Origin: a virus
Direction: 5' to 3' (one strand)
Virus record (IMG/VR): IMGVR_UViG_3300042905_000374
Location: 1 to 25,641 of that record
DNA length: 25,641 bases
The position numbers and the translations under genes were made by a program. The notes under the pieces were generated by a model. It was given only the letters and a program-made list of their open reading frames with translations, was not told the DNA's origin and did not search any database. Below, one piece after another: positions 1-8,386 of this stretch (the first letter of the stretch is position 1; each line of letters begins with the position of its first letter).

Positions 1-359
1 ATGCAATCAAGAATGGCTCAACTGCTAACTACCGTTTGGTAATTAACAACCCAGGCGAGAATGGCACAACATACGGTTCAATCGTGACAGGACTTCAGAA
101 TGAAGTCACTGGCAAGGCCGTGGATCTTATGGTTCACCCTTGGTTGAACTCAGGTGTTGCACCAGTCCTCTCATGGACTCTGCCAATTCCTGACACACAG
201 GTGTCTGATGTATGGGCAAACTTCCTTGTGCAAGATTACATGGGGGTACAGTGGCCTGTGACCCAGTTCACTTACGACTTTTCCACCTATTTCCGTGGAA
301 CTTTCTTCTGCACCGCTCCTGCATGGAATGGCGCAGTTTCAGGAATTCAGCAAGCGTAA
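1..359 (+). CDS. probable major capsid protein, C-terminal fragment (5' partial)
   Basis: The reading frame is open from base 3 to a TAA at 357-359 and has no stop upstream, so the gene begins outside the window and only about 118 C-terminal residues are visible. The fragment is rich in aromatic residues and prolines and has no low-complexity sequence, as expected of a compact structural domain. It is followed by a hairpin terminator and then by head-tail connector, tail terminator and tail tube genes, which is the usual position of the HK97-fold major capsid protein. The assignment rests mainly on this gene order. A capsid decoration or other head protein remains possible because the diagnostic N-terminal part is missing. 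Confidence 0.55.
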   Translation, partial: AIKNGSTANYRLVINNPGENGTTYGSIVTGLQNEVTGKAVDLMVHPWLNSGVAPVLSWTLPIPDTQVSDVWANFLVQDYMGVQWPVTQFTYDFSTYFRGTFFCTAPAWNGAVSGIQQA

Positions 360-381
360 GTTACAACTTGACAAAAAGAGG

Positions 382-408
382 GGGTGCGGTGTAAAAGCCG
401 CACCCTTT
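382..408 (+). terminator. hairpin terminator after the capsid gene
   Basis: GGGTGCGG (382-389) pairs perfectly with CCGCACCC (398-405) across an 8-base loop, and the stem is followed by TTT. It lies 22 bases after the capsid stop and before the next ribosome site. The short T run suggests a leaky terminator or an mRNA 3'-end stabiliser that keeps capsid transcript levels above those of downstream genes. Confidence 0.65.
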
Positions 409-430
409 CCCAATTAACTAGGGGGCAAAA

Positions 431-706
431 ATGGCAAGATGGGTAGCACCTGACAAGGGTGTAAAAGAAACTGTTATTGGCGGCAAAAGTTACTTTACAG
501 ATCGCCAAGGTATTTATAATGTAGAAAACAAGGCACACCAAAAGGCAATGAAGGCTGAAGGTTTTTTTGAAGCATCACTTAATCCAATTTCTAGTGATGA
601 CCGCAAGCGCGGATTTAGTTGCGTAGAATGTGGCTTTGAGGGCTGGTTTCGCAAGTGTGGGCGTTGCGGATACGAGTCACAAGAAACACCGCGAGATGGA
701 GAATAG
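431..706 (+). CDS. small zinc-ribbon protein in the head-tail region
   Basis: This 91-residue protein has a GGGGG ribosome site (421-425) five bases before its ATG. The N-terminal half is a mixed hydrophilic region. The C-terminal third carries two CxxC pairs (CVEC and CGRC, about residues 64-67 and 76-79) separated by an aromatic loop, the pattern of a zinc ribbon. It sits between the capsid and the head-tail adaptor genes, where actinophages often have a small protein of unknown role, sometimes grouped under DUF7302. That family link is from memory and uncertain. A structural or assembly role is inferred from position only. The gene ends four bases before the next start, so the two are probably translated from one message. 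Confidence 0.7.
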   Translation: MARWVAPDKGVKETVIGGKSYFTDRQGIYNVENKAHQKAMKAEGFFEASLNPISSDDRKRGFSCVECGFEGWFRKCGRCGYESQETPRDGE

Positions 707-709
707 ATC

Positions 710-1603
710 ATGGCCGTAGGTATCACGCCCGACATTAGTAATGAGAACCCATACATTAGTGTGGCGGAATACAAGAACGCGCCAACGGCAATTAACTATG
801 ACATGTTAGTTGTGGGAGGTAACGCGGCTGCACAAGACGCAGAACTTGCAGAAGTTATTTTACGCGCTTCTTCATACATGAATGAATACCTCAACCAAAA
901 TCTTGTAGCAACTCAGTACACAGAAACACAACGCATACGCTATTCAGCATCAGGCGGGTACTACGCACTGCACCCATACAACGCGCCTATTGTTTCTCTA
1001 TCAGCATTTTATTATGGGGCAAACCCAAACCAGTTAAATGAATTACAGGACTGCTCAATAGCATGGTTTGAAGGCCAACAAATCATTATTCCTGGCAATC
1101 AAATTGGGTGGAATTACACTTCTCAAGGCCCGCTTCAGTTTGGCGGTTCTATTGGGCAGAACAATTGGACATTTACTAAGTACACATACATTGCAGGGTT
1201 TGCTAACACAGAACTTGCGGTGGCTACCCTTGCAGGAGATAACACTTTAACCGTAGCCAGTGGAGTAGGTATTTTGGCAGGCGAGCAATACCGCATTTTT
1301 GATGGTCAGAGAACTGAGCGCGTAACAGTTGCAAGCAACTATGTTTACGGATCAACAACAGTGCCGTTAGTTGCTCCTATGTTGTTTGCTCATGGTGTCG
1401 GCGCGACATTTAGCAACTTGCCAACTGTTCTCAAGCAAGCCTGTATTTTAATTACAACCGCATTTATTAAAATGCGCGGTGATGCTTCTACAACTATGGC
1501 TTACACAACTTCACCTGCGGGCAACATTCCTGGCTCAGTGCGCTATGGCAGTGACATAGCCGTTGCCCTAGACATGGTAAACAAATACCGCAGGATCAGA
1601 TAA
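710..1603 (+). CDS. head-tail adaptor/connector protein
   Basis: The 297-residue protein starts with ATG shortly after a GGAG-containing sequence at the end of the previous gene. Its N-terminal part (about residues 15-75) has an 'ISVAEYK' strand followed by a helical stretch with 'ELAEVILRASSYMNEYL', the pattern of gp6-like head-tail connectors in which helices pack on the portal ring. The middle is beta-rich and the C-terminus returns to helices ('LPTVLKQACILITTAF', then 'DIAVALDMVNKYRRIR'), also typical of this class. It is longer than many gp6-like proteins and may contain an inserted beta domain at about residues 170-240. The gene overlaps the next by one base (TAATG), so the two are probably translationally coupled. 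Confidence 0.65.
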   Translation: MAVGITPDISNENPYISVAEYKNAPTAINYDMLVVGGNAAAQDAELAEVILRASSYMNEYLNQNLVATQYTETQRIRYSASGGYYALHPYNAPIVSLSAFYYGANPNQLNELQDCSIAWFEGQQIIIPGNQIGWNYTSQGPLQFGGSIGQNNWTFTKYTYIAGFANTELAVATLAGDNTLTVASGVGILAGEQYRIFDGQRTERVTVASNYVYGSTTVPLVAPMLFAHGVGATFSNLPTVLKQACILITTAFIKMRGDASTTMAYTTSPAGNIPGSVRYGSDIAVALDMVNKYRRIR

Positions 1604-2109
1604 TGACCGCCGTACCTACCCTTACAGGCCGCAACGCGGTACGCCAAACGCTATCTTTATTTTTAGCCAATCCGCGTATTCAGAATGTTAATCAGGTTTT
1701 TACATCTTTCCCAAAGATCATTAACTACCAAGTAAACGCTGAACCAGGGCAAGCCACAAGAGCGGCAATTGTTGTTTACATTGCTGATGAGTATGAAACA
1801 CGCTTAGCAATTGGTGGGGCAACTAATGGTTGGAAGCGTATTGATTACACCGTAATTGTTCAGATTTTCTGCATTTCTTTTCATAGAGAAGCAGAAGATG
1901 TTATGACTGACTTTGACACAATCGTTGATAACATCAAAGAGCGCTTGAGATCAGATCATAACTTTGGCGATCCAACAGGTAATTTAGTTTGGCAAGGTGC
2001 AGAGCCAGTTATTCAGGCCCGCTATGGAGAACCTTCTACTGAAAAAGAAGGCGTTACAGAAATCTTTGCTGAGATACAATTTCCAGTGACACAGATGATC
2101 CAGGCATAA
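1603..2109 (+). CDS. probable tail terminator protein
   Basis: This 168-residue protein starts at an ATG overlapping the previous stop. It combines an N-terminal helix, a central strand pair ('RAAIVVYIADEYETRLAIGG') and a helix containing 'EDVMTDFDTIVDNIKERLRSD', then C-terminal strands ending in 'IFAEIQFPVTQMI'. This alpha/beta layout and length fit tail terminator or neck proteins of the lambda gpU and HK97 gp10/gp11 region. Such proteins cap the tail tube and join it to the head. Its place between the adaptor and the major tail protein supports the call. A head-closure (stopper) protein is the main alternative. Confidence 0.55.
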   Translation: MTAVPTLTGRNAVRQTLSLFLANPRIQNVNQVFTSFPKIINYQVNAEPGQATRAAIVVYIADEYETRLAIGGATNGWKRIDYTVIVQIFCISFHREAEDVMTDFDTIVDNIKERLRSDHNFGDPTGNLVWQGAEPVIQARYGEPSTEKEGVTEIFAEIQFPVTQMIQA

Positions 2110-2117
2110 GGAGCATG

Positions 2118-2327
2118 ATGAAGTACAAATACAACGGAACTGATGAACGCGTGTTCCCTAGCATTGGGAAAACTGTGAAACCTGGTGATGAGTTTGACGC
2201 ACCTGAAGGGTTTGTTGCAGTAGATGTAATTTCTGCAAGCGCAAAGCCATCAGTTACAGAACCAACAAAACCAACAGAACCAACAACAACCGTGTCTGCC
2301 GCGTCAGACAAGAAACTAGGAGCGTGA
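2118..2327 (+). CDS. small accessory structural protein, function unknown
   Basis: This 69-residue protein may start at either of two adjacent ATGs (2115 and 2118). GGAG at 2110-2113 is four bases from the second but only one from the first, so 2118 is preferred. The N-terminal 40 residues form a short beta-type domain ('YNGTDERVFPSIGKTVKPGD', then 'EFDAPEGFVAVDV'). The C-terminal tail is a Thr/Pro/Lys-rich linker with repeated 'PTKPTEPTT', probably disordered. Small proteins of this kind often sit just before the tail tube gene in actinophages. No function can be assigned from sequence. Confidence 0.7.
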   Translation: MKYKYNGTDERVFPSIGKTVKPGDEFDAPEGFVAVDVISASAKPSVTEPTKPTEPTTTVSAASDKKLGA

Positions 2328-2331
2328 AATA

Positions 2332-3318
2332 ATGTCTGTTCAACAGTCCGTACGCTCGTACTTAGGTATTGCTAAAGAAGCAACCCGTGGTACGGCAGTA
2401 GCACCAACCGACTTCATTCCAGTAATGAAGGACGCATTAAAGCCAGTGGACATTGTAGATCCACTGTATGACACAGGTTTGCGTGGCTCAAATGTATTGA
2501 ATTACAACTACATTCCAGGCCGCACACGCTCAACAGTAGATTTTGGTGGAGCAGTATTTGCTGACACCGTGGGCTACGCAATTGCAGGTGTTTTAGGATC
2601 AGTAGCAACTACTGGTGTATCTGCACCTTACACTCACACAATTTCATTATTTAACAGCCTTGCATCAGGTGGAGATGTTCAGCCAATTTCTTACACATTG
2701 ACTGACTTCTACGCGGTAGATGTTCGCTCATACCCTGGTTGCCAGTTCTCTGACTTCTCATTGAAGTTCAACGCAGACGGCATGCTTGAGTATGATGCAA
2801 AAAGCACTGGTTTCCAGTCTGAAACTGTTTCAGATCCAACACCTACATTCTCAACAGTTCTACCTACACCAGTGTGGCGCGGTACTGTTTCAATTGGTGG
2901 ATCTGCGGTATCAACTGCCATGACTGGCAACATTGACATGACACGCCCTGCAACACCTATCTATGGCATCTCAAATACACAAGATCCATACCAAGTATTT
3001 TTAGGGCCTTTGGAAGTAACAGGCAAGATTACATTTGTCATGGACAATGACTCTCAGTTGCTTAACTTCCTTAACAACTCACAACCTGCTCTTGTATTTA
3101 ACTGGGCTTATGGTGCTGGTGCTTCTGCGGTTCAAATCCAGGCAACTCTTACTAAGGGCGCTTACACCACTGGTGTGATTGAACGCGGTGAAGATTTTGT
3201 ACAGGTAACAGTGGACATTAACGCGCAATCAAATACAACTGATGCTGGTTCTTCAGGCGGCTTCTCACCTATCAAATGGGTGTTGCAGAACGCTAAGGCT
3301 TCAGGTACATACGCATAA
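2332..3318 (+). CDS. major tail (tube) protein
   Basis: The 328-residue protein starts at ATG 2332 shortly after an 'AGGAGCG' ribosome site inside the end of the preceding gene. The N-terminus 'YLGIAKEATRGTAVAPTDFIPV' (split here: YLGIAKEATRG, TAVAPTDFIPV) is the characteristic opening of siphovirus tail tube proteins. It is followed by alternating strands and 'YTHTISL' and 'YPGCQFSDFSLKFNADGML' segments, which match the hexameric tube fold. A C-terminal region of about residues 190-300 may form a surface domain. It would polymerise around the tape measure to form the tail tube. The gene ends in a hairpin terminator and lies just upstream of the frameshifted chaperone gene, the standard siphovirus order. 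Confidence 0.8.
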   Translation: MSVQQSVRSYLGIAKEATRGTAVAPTDFIPVMKDALKPVDIVDPLYDTGLRGSNVLNYNYIPGRTRSTVDFGGAVFADTVGYAIAGVLGSVATTGVSAPYTHTISLFNSLASGGDVQPISYTLTDFYAVDVRSYPGCQFSDFSLKFNADGMLEYDAKSTGFQSETVSDPTPTFSTVLPTPVWRGTVSIGGSAVSTAMTGNIDMTRPATPIYGISNTQDPYQVFLGPLEVTGKITFVMDNDSQLLNFLNNSQPALVFNWAYGAGASAVQIQATLTKGAYTTGVIERGEDFVQVTVDINAQSNTTDAGSSGGFSPIKWVLQNAKASGTYA

Positions 3319-3331
3319 CTAGATCAGGGCG

Positions 3332-3389
3332 GCGGTGTGGTTGAGGGCGATTGCCTTCCCGCTCTCCCACACCGCTTGCTCTCCTTTTA
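3332..3389 (+). terminator. long hairpin terminator after the tail tube gene
   Basis: GCGGTGTGG (3332-3340) pairs perfectly with CCACACCGC (3367-3375) around a 26-base loop that can fold further, and a T-rich stretch ending in CCTTTT follows. It fills the gap between the tail tube and the chaperone genes. Its place after a very highly expressed structural gene fits a partial terminator or mRNA-end stabiliser. Confidence 0.6.
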
Positions 3390-3425
3390 GGTATGATTTA
3401 GGAAGGCAAACCAACAGGAGGCAAC

Positions 3426-3782
3426 ATGTCTAAAGAAGTAACGCTACCATCAGGGGCAAAAGTAGTTCTAAAAGACCCAACAACATTGCGTGTAAAAGAC
3501 CGCAAAAATGTAATGCGTACAGCCGACAATGCAGTAGGCGGAGATTTAACAAAGGCGCTTGCATTAGGTGATGCACTTATTGCAATGCTTGTTGAGTCAT
3601 GGTCATTTGATTTAATTCCGCCATCAGTCAAACTTGAGTCATTAGATGAACTGACAATGGTTGATTATGACGCTTTGGTAGAACATACAAAAGACGCTCA
3701 AAAGTATCTGTTCCCTAACCTGGCTGAAACGCCACAGACAGAGGCAGACCCAAAAGCGATTGGCGAGAACTCCAACGCCTAA
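3426..3782 (+). CDS. tail assembly chaperone, short form
   Basis: This is the unshifted product (118 residues) ending at TAA 3780-3782, analogous to lambda gpG. AGGAGG (3416-3421) lies four bases before the ATG. The protein has an N-terminal beta hairpin ('VTLPSGAKVVLKDP') followed by helices ('ALALGDALIAMLVESWSFD') and an acidic, polar tail, the usual composition for this chaperone. It lies between the tail tube and tape measure genes, which is diagnostic. Most translation should give this form, with a minority giving the frameshifted form. Confidence 0.85.
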   Translation: MSKEVTLPSGAKVVLKDPTTLRVKDRKNVMRTADNAVGGDLTKALALGDALIAMLVESWSFDLIPPSVKLESLDELTMVDYDALVEHTKDAQKYLFPNLAETPQTEADPKAIGENSNA

Positions 3783-3970
3783 AATGGTTACTTCAGGGTG
3801 GGGAACGCCATGAGGCGTTCTCTTATCCTGATGAGCAATGGTATTACTACCAAATGGCAGAGCGGTTTGGTTGGACACCTGAACAGGTAGATAACTTGCC
3901 CGCTAGTACGGCAGATTGGTTAATAGCAATTGCTAGAACCGTTGATGAGGTGAAAACAGAAGGGTTATGA
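3426..3970 (+). CDS. tail assembly chaperone, long form made by -1 frameshift
   Basis: Joining 3426-3755 to 3755-3970 gives a 181-residue fusion. Ribosomes read 110 codons in the first frame, slip back one base on CCCAAAA (3749-3755) and continue for 71 codons to the TGA at 3968-3970. The added part is open across this span and contains 'GWTPEQVDNLPASTADWLIA', a pattern typical of the C-terminal extension (lambda gpT-like) of siphovirus tail chaperones. Long and short forms coat the tape measure and guide tube assembly. The extension has no ribosome site or suitable start of its own. It ends one base before the next gene. Confidence 0.85.
3749..3779 (+). promoter_or_regulatory. programmed -1 ribosomal frameshift site
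   Basis: C CCA AAA in the zero frame matches the canonical X XXY YYZ slippery heptamer, allowing tandem re-pairing to CCC AAA. Six bases downstream, GGCG (3762-3765) can pair with CGCC (3776-3779). A stronger hairpin, GGGGAACGCC (3800-3809) with GGCGTTCTCT (3814-3823) including two G-U pairs, lies further on. GAGAAC (3765-3770) could also pair with GTTCTC (3817-3822). Which structure stimulates slippage is not known. Confidence 0.85.
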
Positions 3971-3971
3971 A

Positions 3972-4442
3972 ATGGCTGAAATTGTCATCAAGAACCTTAA
4001 AGATGTTCTCGCCGCAATTGATGGAGCGGCTGAAAAGATTGAACAAGGCGCGCAATTAGGAGTTATGCGCGTTGGCCTTGCAGTTGAACGACAAGCAAAA
4101 TTAAACTTTCAAGGTACGCGCAGTTATGAAAAGCGTGTAAGTAAAAACGGTAATCCTTGGTTAAAAATAACTCCACCAAGACATGTTGGCGGATCAGGGC
4201 CTAACACAGTTACAGGTAATCTCAAGCGATCTATTAAAACTACTTACCGTGTTGGCTTAGGTGTTTACACTACTGAAGTTGGCCCAACAATGATTTATGC
4301 CCGTCAAGTAGAAAAGGGCGGTGGAAAATGGCCTGCGGGGGTAAAATACCCTTACTTAGAACCTGCGGCATTGATGCTATTGAGAAGTGGCAAAATCAAC
4401 AGGATTTTTGCAACCGCTGTTAGAGAGAAATTGGGGAGTTAA
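3972..4442 (+). CDS. HK97-gp10-like tail/neck protein
   Basis: The 156-residue protein begins with a long helix ('NLKDVLAAIDGAAEKIEQGA'). It continues with a region containing 'VERQAKLNFQG', 'TGNLKRSI' and 'YARQVEKGG', and a C-terminal 'PYLEPAALMLL' helix. The series 'tGnLrrSi ... yA..vE.G ... pyl.pAl' is the signature of the HK97 gp10 family, which takes part in head-tail joining or tail completion. Family members normally lie upstream of the major tail gene. Here the gene is between the chaperone and the tape measure, an unusual place. It starts one base after the frameshifted chaperone stop and is followed within a few bases by the tape measure gene. Confidence 0.75.
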   Translation: MAEIVIKNLKDVLAAIDGAAEKIEQGAQLGVMRVGLAVERQAKLNFQGTRSYEKRVSKNGNPWLKITPPRHVGGSGPNTVTGNLKRSIKTTYRVGLGVYTTEVGPTMIYARQVEKGGGKWPAGVKYPYLEPAALMLLRSGKINRIFATAVREKLGS

Positions 4443-4444
4443 TC

Positions 4445-7400
4445 ATGGCTGATCTAATTCCACCAATGCTTATTAAATTACAGGCAGATGTACAAGACCT
4501 TAAAGTAGGTTTGGCTCAGGCAGAAAACGCCATCAAGGGTGTAGATAACTCTGTGAAAACAGCCTCTACTGGCATGACTAATTTTGTTGGCAAAGTAAAA
4601 CAAATTGGCGCATCTCTTGGTATTGCTTTTGCGGGTACTCAAGTTTTGCAATTTGGTAGAGATGTTATTGCTCAAGCACAAGAGGCAGAAGCACAACAGC
4701 AACGCTTATACCAATTGATGAAGGTTGGTACTGGTGCAACTGATGAGCAGATTGCCGCACTTAATGCGCAGGCTGAGGCTTTAGAAAAAGTAGGTGTTGT
4801 AACAGGCGGCAACATTACTCAAACTCAATCACAATTGGCAACATTTAATTTGCAGGCCGACACAATTAAAACGCTGACTCCTGCAATTCTTGATTATGTA
4901 ACTGCGGAAAAAGGCGCGGCGGCTGGTGCTGATGAGTTCAAGCAAATGACAAATGGATTGGCACAAGCACTTAACGGTAACTTTGGCTCTCTTACAAGAG
5001 TTGGTTTTGTGCTTGATGAGAATACAAAAAAACAAATTTCATCAGGAACGGAAGCGCAACGCGCCACGGCTATTGTTGAGGTACTTAATTCAACATACAA
5101 AGATTTCAATAAAGAACTAAGAAACACGCCTGAAGGCCGTATGCAGGTACTTAGAAATGATTTTGATGCGTTAAAAACAGATTTAGGTAAAAAGTTATTA
5201 CCTGCTCTTAAAATAGTTACAGACTTTTTAACAGACAAACTTATTCCAGGTTTGCGTTCTTTTGGCACATTCTTAAAAAATAACGCAACAACAATCACAG
5301 TATTGACTGCCGCAATCATTGGTGGAGTTGCCGCTTACAAGGCTTACTTAGCAATTCAAAAATTAGTTCTTGTTACAACTACTTTATTAAAAGTTGCGCA
5401 AGTTCTTTTTACAGGCGCAACGCTTGCTTCTATTGCTTCAACTAATGGACTTGCCGCATCAATGCTTGCGCTTAATGCGGCTATGCGAGCAAACCCAATT
5501 GGCATCATTGTTACGGCTATTGGTTTACTTGTTGCAGGATTTGTTGTTGCTTACAAAAAGAGTGAAACATTTAGAAATGGCGTAGCCGTTGTTGCTAAGG
5601 CTGTTCTTGGTTATGTAGCCTTTATGATCCGCGCATGGGGTGAAATGATCACCATTATTATGAAGGTCATTACAGGCCCAATGAGATTGTTCTTAGGCGT
5701 TATGTCTAAACTTCCTGGCGTTGGTAACGCGGCTAAACAAGGTTTGAAATTAGTTAATGGCGCTATTGAAGGTGTGGGCAACTTTGCTGAAAAGACTGCA
5801 AACAAAGTTGAAGGACTTAAAGCAAAGGTAGATAGTTTTACAGCCGCGGCTAACAAATCCGCTAAAGCAGGGCAAGACGCTGAGAAAAAAAGTAGCGGCA
5901 CTGGCGGCGGCGGCGGTGGTGGTGGTGGCGGCGGAGGCGGCGGCCTTGATGAAAAGCAAAAGAAAAAACTTGAAGGCTACAAAAAAGATGTAGCAAAGAT
6001 TTACAAAGACATGAATGAGGCTATTGCTGATGCGCAAGAAAAAGCGCAAGAGGTATTAGACAGACGCAATGAGGTCATGCTCAAGGCTCACAAAGAACAT
6101 GATGAAAGAGTTGCTGATCTTAAAAAGCGCAACAAAGAAGTTCTTGATGAAGCCCAAAAGCGTTTTGATGAAGCGGAAGCAGAAGCCCTAGAACGCAAGA
6201 ACAAGGCTGAGGCACAAGCGTACAAACGCCATGCAGAAATTATTGAGAACATTGACAAAGAACTTGCTGATAAAAAAGCAAATCTTCTCAAGGCTAACAA
6301 TGCCAAACTTGATGACATACGCAAAAAAGCGGCAGATAAAACCGCTGACCTGACAAGAAACGCGGCAGAAAAACAAGCAAACATTGTTCAACAATCAATG
6401 GAGCGCTTGAGTAAAGCCTTTGCATCTAAGACTGGCTTTGATTTAGGTGAGGCATTTAAGGGTGGGGCAGACAGTGCTGAGAAACTTCTTGCTGACCTTA
6501 AAACAAAATTAGCCGCCGCTAAAGAATTACAAGCCAACGCCGCAAAACTTGCAGGCATGGGTTATAGCCAAGTATTTATTGAAGAAGTTGTTAAGCAAGG
6601 CCCTGAAGCGGGTAACAAGATTGCTGAAGCACTCAAAGCCGCATCACCTGATGCAACAAAAGAATTACAGTCTTTGTATGGTCAGGTAGAAAAAGTTTCT
6701 GAAACTGGCTTAGACGCTCTTGCGCAGACAATGAACGCAGGCGGAAAACTTGCTACACAAGAATTGATGGACGCTTACACACAGGTATCTACTGACCTTA
6801 AAGAGTCATTAGCCGCGGTCAATACTGAAATGAATGAGGCATTGGCTGAGGCTAATGCGGCATACAGTGAAGCCGTTACTGAGGCTGAGACAGTTCGCAA
6901 AGAAAAGTTGGCTGAGGCCAATAAGGATCTTACAGAGGCTTTGGCTAATGCTAAGACTGCCTATGATGAGGCTATTGCAGACGCTTCAAAGGCGCTTACA
7001 GAGGCTAGGGCGCGGGCGCAAAAGGATCTTGATGAAGGACTAGCGGAGGCCGCTAAAACCCTGCAAGAAGCGCTCCTAGAGGCTCAAAAGGACTATGAAA
7101 AGGCTATTGATGAAATCAATAAGTCCACCATGAAGAAACTCAAGGATCTTCAGGACAAGTTAAAGGAAGTTGCCGCGGCTATGAAGTCTTTAAGTGCATC
7201 TTCTGCGGCTAGTGCTATTAACAACGCCCCTAAGTACACACCAATTATTGCTACAACTATTCCTGGCGGAACAAACACAGGAACTACAACAACAACTAAC
7301 ATCAACACATCTGTTACTGGCGTTAATTTAACTGATCCTTACACCACAACAACTAGCGTTGTTAATGCTATTAAGTTTGGCAATGTAATTGTTCCTTCTG

Positions 7401-7516
7401 CTCCTAGCGCATTGGCCGCTGGTGAAAGCGGTGCTATTGGAGCGGCTTCTATTGCCTCTCGCATTGTTACCGTACCTACCGCAAAATCTTTAAGCGCTAA
7501 TTTGAGGGATAGATAA
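4445..7516 (+). CDS. tape measure protein
   Basis: At 1,023 residues this is the longest gene of the window, as expected for the protein that sets tail length and helps DNA entry. The N-terminal 270 residues are helical. Hydrophobic segments follow at about residues 280-345 and 350-370, the latter with the 'NPIGIIVTAIGLLVAG' pattern and 'KKSETFRN' seen in many tape measures. A run of 14 glycines (residues 487-500) separates this part from long Lys/Glu/Ala-rich coiled coils (about 500-665 and 780-930) with repeated 'EALAEA' and 'KAYDEA'-like units. A Thr-rich C-terminal tail ends the protein. It overlaps the next gene by one base (TAATG). Confidence 0.92.
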   Translation: MADLIPPMLIKLQADVQDLKVGLAQAENAIKGVDNSVKTASTGMTNFVGKVKQIGASLGIAFAGTQVLQFGRDVIAQAQEAEAQQQRLYQLMKVGTGATDEQIAALNAQAEALEKVGVVTGGNITQTQSQLATFNLQADTIKTLTPAILDYVTAEKGAAAGADEFKQMTNGLAQALNGNFGSLTRVGFVLDENTKKQISSGTEAQRATAIVEVLNSTYKDFNKELRNTPEGRMQVLRNDFDALKTDLGKKLLPALKIVTDFLTDKLIPGLRSFGTFLKNNATTITVLTAAIIGGVAAYKAYLAIQKLVLVTTTLLKVAQVLFTGATLASIASTNGLAASMLALNAAMRANPIGIIVTAIGLLVAGFVVAYKKSETFRNGVAVVAKAVLGYVAFMIRAWGEMITIIMKVITGPMRLFLGVMSKLPGVGNAAKQGLKLVNGAIEGVGNFAEKTANKVEGLKAKVDSFTAAANKSAKAGQDAEKKSSGTGGGGGGGGGGGGGGLDEKQKKKLEGYKKDVAKIYKDMNEAIADAQEKAQEVLDRRNEVMLKAHKEHDERVADLKKRNKEVLDEAQKRFDEAEAEALERKNKAEAQAYKRHAEIIENIDKELADKKANLLKANNAKLDDIRKKAADKTADLTRNAAEKQANIVQQSMERLSKAFASKTGFDLGEAFKGGADSAEKLLADLKTKLAAAKELQANAAKLAGMGYSQVFIEEVVKQGPEAGNKIAEALKAASPDATKELQSLYGQVEKVSETGLDALAQTMNAGGKLATQELMDAYTQVSTDLKESLAAVNTEMNEALAEANAAYSEAVTEAETVRKEKLAEANKDLTEALANAKTAYDEAIADASKALTEARARAQKDLDEGLAEAAKTLQEALLEAQKDYEKAIDEINKSTMKKLKDLQDKLKEVAAAMKSLSASSAASAINNAPKYTPIIATTIPGGTNTGTTTTTNINTSVTGVNLTDPYTTTTSVVNAIKFGNVIVPSAPSALAAGESGAIGAASIASRIVTVPTAKSLSANLRDR

Positions 7517-8376
7517 TGACAACGCTAAGTCAAGTTTATTCTTTTGCTTTTAACAATCAAGTATTTGGCGGCGCTGGTTCGCCCTACCAAATCCTTAGCG
7601 TTGATGGCCTTGAGTCTTTGCCTGGTATCCGTAATCAAGATGATAACCGTGGCTACCATGATGGCATGTTTACAGGCCGTGACTTCCTAAGCGGCAGAAG
7701 CGTCTCAATTATCTTTAACACTTTTGGCGATAGCAACGGTTCTGCTCAGACAAATTACAACACAATTCAACGCACCCTTTTGCCACAAACTCAAGGTACA
7801 ACACCTTTGTTTTTCAAATTTCCAAACATTCCTAGTAGTGAGCAATTTGTTGATGCTCGCGTACGCTCTTTGCGCACAACAGTAGATCCTAATTACACAT
7901 ACGGATACATTACTTCTCAGGTTGAATTTTTCTGCCCTGATCCAAATTACTATGACAGTAACTTGCAGACCGCCAACATGCTCATTAGCGCGGCTTTAGG
8001 GCGCACATACAACAGAGAATTTAATTACACATACGGTGGCGGTTCTTCTAGTGTTACAACAACAATTAATAACATTGGTTGGGCTACTACTTACCCAACA
8101 ATTACTATTCAAGGGCCTATTACAAATCCTGTTATTGGTAATACAACCACTGGTAACACACTTAATTTTACAGGCATTTACACTGCGTTAGATACTTTAG
8201 AAATTGATCTTTACAATCAATTGATTACACTTAACGGCAACCCTGCGCGTAATCTTTTAATTTCAGGAACATGGTTTGATGCGCCACCAGGCAATTCAAA
8301 TTTCTTTTTTACTGGCACAAGCACTTTGGCAGGAACTACTCAGGCTACCGTTTCTTGGTATTCTGCGTACATCTAA
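7516..8376 (+). CDS. distal tail protein (Dit-like)
   Basis: The 286-residue protein starts at an ATG overlapping the tape measure stop. The N-terminal domain has 'GLESLPGIRNQDDNRGYHDG' followed by 'GRDFLSGRSVSIIF'. This pattern of a glycine-rich loop leading into a strand is typical of Dit/phage tail family proteins, which form the hexameric ring at the tail tip. The C-terminal half (about residues 165-286) is beta-rich with Thr/Asn-rich strands ('TYPTITIQGPITNPVIGN', 'LNFTGIYTALDTLEIDLYNQ') and looks like the galectin-type or carbohydrate-binding domain common in Dit. Position immediately after the tape measure gene strongly supports the role. Confidence 0.8.
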   Translation: MTTLSQVYSFAFNNQVFGGAGSPYQILSVDGLESLPGIRNQDDNRGYHDGMFTGRDFLSGRSVSIIFNTFGDSNGSAQTNYNTIQRTLLPQTQGTTPLFFKFPNIPSSEQFVDARVRSLRTTVDPNYTYGYITSQVEFFCPDPNYYDSNLQTANMLISAALGRTYNREFNYTYGGGSSSVTTTINNIGWATTYPTITIQGPITNPVIGNTTTGNTLNFTGIYTALDTLEIDLYNQLITLNGNPARNLLISGTWFDAPPGNSNFFFTGTSTLAGTTQATVSWYSAYI

Positions 8377-8386
8377 GGGAGAATAA

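Noticed and set aside
4894-5319. 141-codon minus-strand open frame inside the tape measure gene
   Set aside because: It is antisense to a well-supported gene, has no clear ribosome site and its composition is the mirror of coiled-coil codons.
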